The notes beneath the pieces were generated by a model, which worked only from the letters and a program-made list of their open reading frames with translations, made no database searches and was not told where the DNA came from. The position numbers were made by a program, and so were the translations under genes. Shown here piece after piece: positions 7,550 to 14,146 of a DNA stretch of 21,084 bases (position 1 is its first letter; each line of letters opens with the position of its first letter). This stretch comes from Candidatus Binatia bacterium. GTDB lineage: Bacteria > Desulfobacterota_B > Binatia > UBA9968 > JAJDTQ01. The stretch spans positions 1 to 21,084 of the forward strand of contig JAJDTQ010000111.1 of NCBI GenBank assembly GCA_022827045.1, read 5' to 3'.

Positions 7550-10500
7550 GAGGGATCGGCTCCCCGGGCCCGGTGTCTCTCGGCCCGCGTGCGGGAGGGG
7601 AAATGGTCCTTGCGGCAGATCTCCGACACTTCGCAAAAGCGGCAATGGGTTCCGGGCATGACGAAGAACTCCCCGGCGCGGATGCCCCGCAGGAGCCGGG
7701 TGACCGCGTCGCGGATCTTTTCGCCGGAAGCTCCATTCCAGGCTCCCGCCGGGAAGGAGCGCTGAACCAGCGGCCCCTTGCTCCAGCGGCGGGCGATAAA
7801 GTAGTACCAGGCCTTTTCGACGGCGGCTTCCGCCGTGGGGCCCCGGGTCCTGGCGTATTCCGCGGCCAGCAGCACGTAGACAGGCAGCTGCAGCTTCCGC
7901 CCGTCCGTCGCCGCGGCCTCCGGCCTGTCCTCTCCGTTGCCGGGTCCCTTGCCGGTCTTGTACTTGTAGTCGACCACGCGATAGCGCCCGTCCTCGGCAT
8001 GGTGGTCGATGCGGTCGAGGCGGCCGTGCACGGGCAAGTCCCGGAGATCTCCGGGCCATTCCTCGCCGAGCCGCGTGGTCAGGTAGCTCTCCAGCTCCAC
8101 GGGGCGGAAGCCGGAGCGCTTCATCTCGTCGAGGTCCGCGCGGACCGTCTCACGCAGCACGCCGACGAGCTCTTCGCCGGCCACTTCCCATGCCGCCGGG
8201 TACCCGGTGGCGTATCGCGCCTCGAAGGCGGACAGGACCTCGGCGGCGGCGCTGTCGAGCCACGCGCTCCAGCCGTCCCCCCAGGCGCGGCCGGGGTCCT
8301 GGTAGAACCGCTGCAGGATCTCGTGGCAGAGCTGTCCCCATTCCAGCGCCTGGACCGGCGCCGCGGTTTCGGGGCGCTCCAGCCGTTCCAGCTTGAGCAC
8401 GCCGCGGGCGAAGTACTGAAACGGGCAGCGGCCGTACGCCTCCAGGGTGGTGGGGGAGACGGCGTTCTCGAGGATCCCGTTCCACACGTCCTCCAGGGGG
8501 CCGGTGATGCCGTCGAACGGCCCGGCGGTCCCGGCGCCGTCGTCCTGCGCGCGGCCCGCCGCCGCGCTTCTGTGGAAGCCCTCCACCGAGGCGCCGCCCA
8601 TGCGCACGAACGGGGTCGGGTCCGCCCCTTCCACGGCCCGCCGCACCGCCAGTTCTTCCGGCAGCAGCCAGCGGTCGTCGTTGAAGGGCGGTGCCTGCCG
8701 CTTGCCGAGGACGCTCTTGGGAATCGGCGTTCCGGCCTCCTCGCGGCCGGGGTCCGCCTCGCGCAGGTACCAGGACGGCGCCAACGGCCGTTCGGCCGCG
8801 TCCGAGCGTTGGTAGCTGCAATGGAGGCGGTCGCTGACCGAGCCGGTGAGCAGGGCGAACAGGAGCTTTTCTTCGCCGTATCCAGCCAGTTTCGGCGAGA
8901 TCTTGTAACCCAGGTCTTTCTCCAGCACGGCACGTGCGTGGTCCCGCAGGAAAGGGTCCTCGCGGATGGTGCGCGGGAACACGCCCTCGTTCATGCCCAT
9001 GAGGAAGAGCGCCCGGAAGGGGACGCCCCGGGCTGCCCCGGCGTCCAGGACCTGGATCCCCGGCACGACTCCCTCGGCGAGCGGCACCGCGGCCCGCTCC
9101 AGACTGGTGCGAAGCGCCTGGGCGAAGGTGTCGAGCGACACGGTGGGGGTTATCGCCTCCAGCGCCTCCAGCCCGGCGAAGGCCCGGTCGATGGCCCTTG
9201 CCACCGCGGGCGCCGTTTCGTCCGAGCCCGGGTTGAGAAACCGCTCGACAACGGCCCGCCAGCAGGCGGCCAGCTCAGAGTAGTGGCCCTCTTTGGGTAA
9301 CGCGCCGAGATGCTCGTGCAGGGTGTTCACGGTCTTGAGCAGCGCGGCGATTTGTTCCGGCTTGATGTGCAGGGGGCCGCCTTCCTCCTCGTCCACGAGG
9401 CTCAGCTTGACGCCCTCGCGGGCGTAGCGTTCCAGGCGGCGCCATTCCGCCATGCCCCGGTTGATCCGCAAGGAGCGGGTGGCCACGTCCCAGAGATCCG
9501 GCCGGGGCTCGATGCCGGGGTCCAGGACGGCGGCGAAGTTGAAGTCGTGGGACGCCAGGAGATCGATGACGCCGGCCCGCGGATAGTCCCGGACCGGCAG
9601 GTCCAGGAGCGTCAGCACGGCCCGGACGCGGTTGAAGCGGCGCAGGGGCTCCCGTGCCGGGGTGTGGAACGGGATGCCGTGCGCGGGGAAGATTTCCTGG
9701 ATCCACGGCAGGTAGGGGTCCAGGGTGCGCGCCACCACCCCAACGTGCTGGAAGTCGATTCCGTCCTGCTCCACGCGCCGGAGGACGTTCTTGGCCACGG
9801 TCAGGACCTCGTCCCGGGGTCCCGCGCAGCTGACGATCTCGGGGCGGGGGCGGGGATCCACGGGCGGACGCGGCTCCGTCCCGGGGCCGCCCGGCGGGGC
9901 GGCGGTTTCCCTGCCGTCCGCGACAAGGTCCACGACTTCGTCCGCCCCGGCGAGGCCTCGAAGGTAACGGTCGTAGAAGTCCTGGGCGAAGGACCAGTCC
10001 GGGTGGCCCCGGACGAGAGGATAGAACAGGGTCACCGGGTAGTTGCCGGCTATGCCGCCGAAGAGCTCAAGCTGGCTCTGGGTCAGGTCGTAGAAGCCGT
10101 AGTAGCAGATGCGCCGGAACTCCCTCAGGTAGGCCGACGAGGACGCATGTCGCGCCGCGGTCGCGTCGAGGTCCTGGTGGTCCTGGGCCTGCCACCGCGG
10201 GAAACGGCGCTTTACCTCACGGTACAGCTCGAAGAGGTCGCCCAGCGCGTTGCGGTCGCGGTTGTCGAAGAGCCCTTCGCGTAGCGCCTCCAGGGCGGCC
10301 TCGGGATCCACCATGGCGTCCTTGAGGTCCCGCAGGCTCTGCCACAGCGAGGAACAGGCGCCGTCGTTCTCCATGATCCGGGCGAAACGGCCGCGGGCCG
10401 GGACCACGCGTCTCAGCGCCTCTTCCATGAATGTCTCGTCGCGCAACACCGGGCTCGCCGGGCCCTGCATTTCGTGGAACAGGTTCAGGCTAAGCTGGAA

Positions 10501-10695
10501 GAAGGTGAGGACGTGGAAGTTCAGCAGGTGCAGCCCCCGCTCCCGGGCCAGCAGCACCTTCACACGGCGGCGAAGCGTCTCGGAAGGCACCACGAGAAGG
10601 AGCGGAGCCAGCGGGTCGTGCTCTCGCCAAGCCCGGACCTCTTCCGCCAGGGCGTCTTCCAGTTGGGGATGGTAGGGGCCGAGAACGATCTTCAT
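7546..10695 (-). CDS. addB: AddB-type PD-(D/E)XK exonuclease with Fe-S staple
   Basis: A 1049-residue AddB-like subunit. Its N-terminal helicase-like part (LLLVVPSETLRRR, residues 32-44; GVVPGIQVLDAGAARG, 542-557) carries no GxGKT Walker A motif, so it is a pseudo-helicase. The C-terminal nuclease has H791, D894 (GRLDRID), D909 and K911 (VVDYK) and QxxxY (Q936/Y940). Four cysteines, C757 (YGRCPFQYF) and C1018-x2-C1021-x5-C1027, match the 4Fe-4S 'iron staple' of AddB nucleases. A proline-rich low-complexity linker lies at about 264-286. Translation is coupled to addA (ATGA). The start ATG at 10695 has only a weak ribosome site. Family knowledge: AddB degrades the 5' strand and helps recognise Chi. 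It is the first gene of the minus-strand series. Confidence 0.9.
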   Translation of the reverse strand: MKIVLGPYHPQLEDALAEEVRAWREHDPLAPLLLVVPSETLRRRVKVLLARERGLHLLNFHVLTFFQLSLNLFHEMQGPASPVLRDETFMEEALRRVVPARGRFARIMENDGACSSLWQSLRDLKDAMVDPEAALEALREGLFDNRDRNALGDLFELYREVKRRFPRWQAQDHQDLDATAARHASSSAYLREFRRICYYGFYDLTQSQLELFGGIAGNYPVTLFYPLVRGHPDWSFAQDFYDRYLRGLAGADEVVDLVADGRETAAPPGGPGTEPRPPVDPRPRPEIVSCAGPRDEVLTVAKNVLRRVEQDGIDFQHVGVVARTLDPYLPWIQEIFPAHGIPFHTPAREPLRRFNRVRAVLTLLDLPVRDYPRAGVIDLLASHDFNFAAVLDPGIEPRPDLWDVATRSLRINRGMAEWRRLERYAREGVKLSLVDEEEGGPLHIKPEQIAALLKTVNTLHEHLGALPKEGHYSELAACWRAVVERFLNPGSDETAPAVARAIDRAFAGLEALEAITPTVSLDTFAQALRTSLERAAVPLAEGVVPGIQVLDAGAARGVPFRALFLMGMNEGVFPRTIREDPFLRDHARAVLEKDLGYKISPKLAGYGEEKLLFALLTGSVSDRLHCSYQRSDAAERPLAPSWYLREADPGREEAGTPIPKSVLGKRQAPPFNDDRWLLPEELAVRRAVEGADPTPFVRMGGASVEGFHRSAAAGRAQDDGAGTAGPFDGITGPLEDVWNGILENAVSPTTLEAYGRCPFQYFARGVLKLERLERPETAAPVQALEWGQLCHEILQRFYQDPGRAWGDGWSAWLDSAAAEVLSAFEARYATGYPAAWEVAGEELVGVLRETVRADLDEMKRSGFRPVELESYLTTRLGEEWPGDLRDLPVHGRLDRIDHHAEDGRYRVVDYKYKTGKGPGNGEDRPEAAATDGRKLQLPVYVLLAAEYARTRGPTAEAAVEKAWYYFIARRWSKGPLVQRSFPAGAWNGASGEKIRDAVTRLLRGIRAGEFFVMPGTHCRFCEVSEICRKDHFPSRTRAERHRARGADPS

Positions 10696-10709
10696 GGAGC
10701 AGCCGTCTC

Positions 10710-10818
10710 GGCGTCCTTCGACTCCGCTCCGCTACGCTCAGGACAAACGGGATCAGGTTTCCAAAACCGTTCGTCCTGAGCGTAGCGGAGCGCCAGCGAA
10801 GCGAAGTCGAAGGACGCC
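10710..10818. repeat. REP-like composite inverted repeat, copy 1
   Basis: Left arm 10710-10750 and right arm 10767-10818 are reverse complements, apart from one base change and about 11 extra bases in the right arm. The core contains CTACGCTCAGG in the left arm and its complement in the right. It separates the divergent addB and MBL genes, so it may overlap the addB promoter region. A second copy lies at 11646-11777. Elements with this core recur in many GC-rich bacterial genomes. No transposase is linked. Confidence 0.85.
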
Positions 10819-10834
10819 ATCATCTCCGAAGAAT

Positions 10835-10883
10835 TTGGCAGACCCGGAACGCGTTGCCAAGGTCAATCCGGCGCTGCTAATCT
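10835..10883 (+). promoter_or_regulatory. Candidate promoter and dyad for MBL-fold gene
   Basis: A -35-like TTGCCA (10854-10859, 5 of 6 to consensus) is followed by a -10-like GCTAAT (10876-10881, spacer 16) or TAATCT (10878-10883, spacer 18). Initiation would fall at or just before the GTG at 10891, giving a leaderless or nearly leaderless message. A perfect dyad TTGGCA-N14-TGCCAA (10835-10860) covers the -35 and could be an operator. All of this is inferred from base patterns. Confidence 0.3.
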
Positions 10884-10890
10884 CCGCCCC

Positions 10891-11613
10891 GTGAGAGTCC
10901 ATTTTCTCGGCTCCGGCGATGCCTTCGGCAGCGGCGGCCGCAACCAGACCGCCTATCTCCTGGAGGACCGCTCGCGCCTTCATCTCCTCGACTGCGGGCC
11001 TTCCACGCTGCCGGCCCTCAGGCGCGCCGGTCTGGACCCGGCGGCCCTCGACGCGGTGATCCTGAGCCACCTCCACGGCGACCACTTCGGCGGCTTGCCC
11101 TTCTTCTTCATCCACTACCTGTACGACAGGCCCCGGAGCCGTCCGCTGGAAGTGGCGGGCCCGCCCGGCACCGAAAGGCGCGTGCGCGATCTCATGAGGC
11201 TCATGTACGGAGAGAAGGAGCTGTCCTTCGTCGCCTTCGTCGAGTTGGAGCCGGACACGGTCACCGCCGTGGCCGAGGCCGAGGTGCTGGCCTTCCGGGT
11301 TCCGCACCAGACCGACGCCGTCTCCCTCGGGCTCAGGGTCACGGTGGCGGGACGCACGGTGCTATTCTCCGGCGATTCGAGCTGGACGGACCAGTTCATC
11401 ACCCACAGCCGGGGCGCCGACCTGTTCATCTGCGAGTGCTGCTACTACGACGCCCCGTCCCCCTCGCACATGAGCTACGTGGAGATCGCAGCACGCCGCG
11501 AGCGCCTGGAGTGCAAGCAACTGATCCTCACGCACATGGGCGAAGAGATGCTGGCCCGGCGCGAATCGTTGCCGGTGGCGACGGCGGAGGATGGCCTGGT
11601 GGTAGAAATCTAG
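10891..11613 (+). CDS. MBL-fold metallohydrolase (ribonuclease Z-like)
   Basis: A 240-residue metallo-beta-lactamase-fold hydrolase starting at GTG. Seen: N-terminal VHFLGSGDAFGSGGR, typical of RNase Z/ElaC-like and related phosphodiesterase-like members; the metal motif HLHGDH (H60, H62, D64, H65), H139 (VPHQ), D162 (SGDSSW) and H215 (THMG), which complete a two-metal site. The length is shorter than ElaC (about 300), and I do not see the exosite arm of tRNase Z, so tRNA 3' processing is not assured; a small-molecule or cyclic-nucleotide esterase is equally possible. A cysteine cluster ECCYY sits at 182-186. The gene has no Shine-Dalgarno and stands alone between two REP-like repeats. Confidence 0.9.
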   Translation: MRVHFLGSGDAFGSGGRNQTAYLLEDRSRLHLLDCGPSTLPALRRAGLDPAALDAVILSHLHGDHFGGLPFFFIHYLYDRPRSRPLEVAGPPGTERRVRDLMRLMYGEKELSFVAFVELEPDTVTAVAEAEVLAFRVPHQTDAVSLGLRVTVAGRTVLFSGDSSWTDQFITHSRGADLFICECCYYDAPSPSHMSYVEIAARRERLECKQLILTHMGEEMLARRESLPVATAEDGLVVEI

Positions 11614-11645
11614 CTGGTTGTTGGAAACACTGTCTGGCAAGAGTC

Positions 11646-11777
11646 GGCGCCCTTCGACTTCGCTTCGCTACGCTCAGGGCGAACGGTTCGGTTCAGGAAT
11701 ACTAATGAAAACTCCGTTCGCCCTGAGCCCTTCAACAAGCTCAGGACAAGCTTCGCGAAGCGAAGCCGAAGGGCGCC
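11646..11777. repeat. REP-like composite inverted repeat, copy 2
   Basis: Left arm 11646-11686 and right arm 11714-11777 are inverted relatives and share the CTACGCTCAGG core with copy 1 (10710-10818). The right arm carries an inserted segment (CCCTTCAACAAGCTCAGG, near 11728-11745) that resembles another common REP half-site. It fills most of the gap between the MBL gene and the ferredoxin-like gene and may act as a transcript-end structure for the MBL gene. Confidence 0.85.
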
Positions 11778-11818
11778 AGACTGGGCTTCAATAGCCTGCC
11801 CGCGGCGGCGTCCACAAC

Positions 11819-11847
11819 TTGACATCCCGCCGTGCGTCTCCTACAAC
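11819..11847 (+). promoter_or_regulatory. Sigma-70-like promoter of ferredoxin-like gene, leaderless
   Basis: A perfect -35 TTGACA (11819-11824), a 17-base spacer and a -10 TACAAC (11842-11847, 4 of 6 to consensus). Counting seven bases on from the -10 places transcription start on the A of the ATG at 11854. No Shine-Dalgarno is present, in agreement with a leaderless mRNA. Confidence 0.5.
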
Positions 11848-11853
11848 CCCGCC

Positions 11854-12138
11854 ATGCCTAGAGTCACTTTCATGCCGCTGGGGCAGAGCTTCGAGGTCGA
11901 CGACGGCACCACCATCCTGGTGGCGGCGATACGCAACGGCGTCAAGCTTCGCCACGACTGCACCGAAGCAATCTGCGGTACCGACAAGGTGAGAATACTG
12001 TCCGGCGAGAACAACCTGAGCCCCATGGACGACAACGAGGAACTCACGCTGTCCATGCTCGAGTCGGACGCCGCGGACCGCCTGGGATGCGTGGCCAAGG
12101 TGCTTGGTGACGTGATCGTGGAGATTCCCGCCGAGTAG
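11854..12138 (+). CDS. [2Fe-2S] ferredoxin-like protein with Asp in place of third cluster Cys
   Basis: A 94-residue plant-type ferredoxin fold: beta-grasp start (VTFMPLGQSFEVDDGTTILV), a cluster loop, and a C-terminal LGCVAKV strand with C79. The canonical loop C-x4-C-x2-C is here C36-x4-C41-x2-D44 (codon GAC), so one of four cysteine ligands is replaced by Asp. Possible outcomes are an Asp-ligated cluster with shifted potential, a labile cluster, or a ligand-lost protein; the sequence cannot decide. It precedes a lyase gene by 67 nt on the same strand. It starts without a Shine-Dalgarno under a promoter that predicts a leaderless transcript. Electron-transfer partner unknown. Confidence 0.82.
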   Translation: MPRVTFMPLGQSFEVDDGTTILVAAIRNGVKLRHDCTEAICGTDKVRILSGENNLSPMDDNEELTLSMLESDAADRLGCVAKVLGDVIVEIPAE

Positions 12139-12205
12139 CCCTCCTGCAAGTCCACCGGCATCTCGGCGCCGACCGTTCCCGCAAACAATCCGGCTGGAGG
12201 CCCAA

Positions 12206-13060
12206 ATGAGCAGAGTCAAGGAAGCTCTCGACCGCAAGGGAACGCTGGTCATGCCCGGGGTCTACGATGCCCTGAGCGCGCGCATCGCCGAACGCGCCGG
12301 CTTCGACGTCATCTTCACCACCGGCTACGGCATCTCGGCCACCCTGTTGGGCGAGCCGGACTTCGGAATCCTCACCCAGAGCGAGATGCTGAGCACCATC
12401 TACCGCATATGCGGCGCGGTGCCGACGCCGGTCATCGTGGACTCGGACACCGGTTACGGCAACGCGGTGAACGTGGTCCGCACCGTCACCGAGCTCAAGC
12501 GGGCGGGGGCGGCCGGCATGTTCCTGGAGGACCAGATCTGGCCCAAGCGCTGCGGCCACATGAGGGGCAAGCAGGTGGTGCCGCTGGACGAGTATCTCAA
12601 GAAGCTCAACGCCGCGGTGGGCGCGAGGGAAGACGGCGACCTCTTCATCGTTGCGCGCACCGATGCCCGCCAGGCCCTGGGCCTCGAGGAGGCCATCCGG
12701 CGCGGCATCGCCTTCAAGGAGAACGGCGCCGACGCGGTGTTCATCGAGGCGCCGGAGACCCGCGAGGAGATGCAAGAGATCGCCCGCAACATCCCGGGGC
12801 CGCTGGTGGCCAACATGATCGAGCGTGGGGTCACGCCGCTGATGACGCCGGCGGAGCTGGCGGATCTGGGTTTTGCGCTGATCGTCTGGCCGGTGGGTCC
12901 GCTCTACTCAGCGGCCATGGCCCTCAAGAACTACTACTCCAACCTCAGGGAGCAGGGCACCGGCGAGGCCCTCATGGACCGGCTGCTGCCGTTTGACGAG
13001 TTTCACCAGATCGTGGGGCTGGAGGAGAAGTACGCTCTGGACGAGAAGTACCGGACGTGA
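12206..13060 (+). CDS. Isocitrate lyase/PEP mutase superfamily lyase (PrpB/oxaloacetate-decarboxylase-like)
   Basis: A 284-residue alpha/beta-barrel enzyme. The start ATG has GGAGG 5 nt upstream. Seen: MPGVYDALSA (16-25) and TTGYG (38-42) at the substrate loop, VDSDTGYGN (78-86) with the Mg-binding Asp residues, EDQ (108-110), and KRCGH (114-118) with C116 in the position of the catalytic Cys of isocitrate and methylisocitrate lyases. The Cys favours C-C lyase activity (methylisocitrate, 2,3-dimethylmalate or similar) over PEP mutase, but carboxyphosphonoenolpyruvate mutase-type names are often given to such proteins. It follows the ferredoxin-like gene. Its last 89 bases overlap the L,D-transpeptidase gene on the other strand. 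Confidence 0.9.
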   Translation: MSRVKEALDRKGTLVMPGVYDALSARIAERAGFDVIFTTGYGISATLLGEPDFGILTQSEMLSTIYRICGAVPTPVIVDSDTGYGNAVNVVRTVTELKRAGAAGMFLEDQIWPKRCGHMRGKQVVPLDEYLKKLNAAVGAREDGDLFIVARTDARQALGLEEAIRRGIAFKENGADAVFIEAPETREEMQEIARNIPGPLVANMIERGVTPLMTPAELADLGFALIVWPVGPLYSAAMALKNYYSNLREQGTGEALMDRLLPFDEFHQIVGLEEKYALDEKYRT

Positions 13061-13994
13061 GGTCCTCCCTCAGCGGGAGCGGAGTCATGACCCCGTCCGG
13101 CAGGTCCAGCAGCAGCCGGCGCAACTCTCTCAGGTCGGCTTTCAGGTTCAAGCCGGCGATCTGGCCCATGAGGTCCGTCATGAGCCGGGCGTCGTCCGCG
13201 ACGCCGTAACGGTGGACCTGGAAGTAGGCCTTCCCTTCGCTCACACCCACCTTGGCGTGCTGGTGGAGCACCCGCACGGGCGTGCCTTTCGGCACCCGTG
13301 GATACAGGTAGGCGATGTCCTCGGGATACAAACGAATGCAGCCGTGGGTCACGCGACGGCCGATGGCCCAGGGGTTGTTGGTGCCGTGAATGCCGTAGGT
13401 GGTGTGGGACAAGCGCATCCAGTATTTGCCCAGCGGGTTGTCCGGGCCCGGCGGGACCACCTTGCGCGGCACCTCCATCTCCGCCTGGATCGATTTCGGC
13501 ACGTACCAGGTGGGGTTCGTGCGCTTCTGCCCGACTCGATACGTCCCGTCCGGCGTGTCCTGGCCCTCCCTGCCCACTCCAAGCGGGAAGGTCATCACTC
13601 TTGAATCGGGCAGATAGTAGTAGAGCCGCATCTCGGGAATGTTGAGAACGAGTCCCTCCCTCGGGGCGTCGGGAAGGATCCACCGGGAGGGGACGGTGAC
13701 CCACGTGCCTTCGCCGGGGAGCCAGGGGTCGACGCCGGGGTTGGCCCGTTTCAACTCCCGGTAGCCGAGGTGATACAGGCGGGCGATGTCGAGGAGGGTG
13801 TCCTTGTGCTCGGCGACGTGTATCCCCGGGAGGCCGATGATGGTTGAGACGGCGTCCGGGTCCGCGGCATCGGTTTCCGGGGGCTCCCGATATTCGAAGA
13901 CGGTGGTGGCGGGCGTCCACTCGTACGCCAACGCGGGCAGCCCCAACGCCGCCAGCCCAACGGCCATCAACACCCCCAGAGACATTCCCCTCAT
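12972..13994 (-). CDS. L,D-transpeptidase with LysM-like domain (YkuD)
   Basis: A 340-residue exported cell-wall enzyme that would make 3-3 peptidoglycan crosslinks or attach proteins. ATG 13994 has a GGGGGGTGAG ribosome site. Seen: a signal peptide with an ALA-Y cleavage site at 23-24, a LysM-like segment at about 57-103 (HVAEHKDTLLDIARLY), and a YkuD domain at about 115-246 with GIHGTNNP (201-208) and THGCIRLYPED (216-226); H217 and C219 are the catalytic pair. The usual SHGC reads THGC. Residues from about 312 on are Pro/Ser/Thr/Arg-rich and antisense to the lyase gene (12972-13060), so the functional protein may need only the first 310. It is transcribed divergently from the ligB-like gene (152-bp gap). 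Confidence 0.92.
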   Translation of the reverse strand: MRGMSLGVLMAVGLAALGLPALAYEWTPATTVFEYREPPETDAADPDAVSTIIGLPGIHVAEHKDTLLDIARLYHLGYRELKRANPGVDPWLPGEGTWVTVPSRWILPDAPREGLVLNIPEMRLYYYLPDSRVMTFPLGVGREGQDTPDGTYRVGQKRTNPTWYVPKSIQAEMEVPRKVVPPGPDNPLGKYWMRLSHTTYGIHGTNNPWAIGRRVTHGCIRLYPEDIAYLYPRVPKGTPVRVLHQHAKVGVSEGKAYFQVHRYGVADDARLMTDLMGQIAGLNLKADLRELRRLLLDLPDGVMTPLPLREDLTSGTSRPERTSPPAPRSGETRQTAAAGP

Positions 13995-14085
13995 CTCACC
14001 CCCCTGCTGGGATCGTACCGTCTACGGAGATCCCGCCTCGCGTGGACACTGAGTTGCCCGGCTCGGTTCGAGCTCCAAAGGACGG

Positions 14086-14112
14086 TTGAATTGTGCAGCC
14101 TCGGATTATACC
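14086..14112 (+). promoter_or_regulatory. Weak candidate promoter for ligB-like gene
   Basis: TTGAAT (14086-14091) and TATACC (14107-14112) lie 15 bases apart in the 152-bp gap between the divergent L,D-transpeptidase and ligB-like genes. The spacer is shorter than the usual 17, so the call is tentative. A clear AAAGGA ribosome site (14135-14140) precedes the ATG at 14147. Confidence 0.3.
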
Positions 14113-14146
14113 ATCTTTTGCGCACACCGTTTAGAAAGGATCGCAA

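Noticed and set aside
7550..8059. Upstream extension of the addA reading frame by 170 residues
   Set aside because: It lies wholly inside addB in another frame, reads as low-complexity Arg/Pro/Gly sequence, and ATG 7549 begins right before the Q motif and overlaps the addB stop as ATGA.
10835..10860. Sigma-54 promoter (TGGCA ... TTGC) upstream of the MBL gene
   Set aside because: The GG and GC elements are 19 bases apart instead of 12.
10710..11777. Composite transposon formed by the two REP-like elements
   Set aside because: No transposase, no target-site duplication visible, and the elements are non-identical internally inverted repeats, not IS ends.
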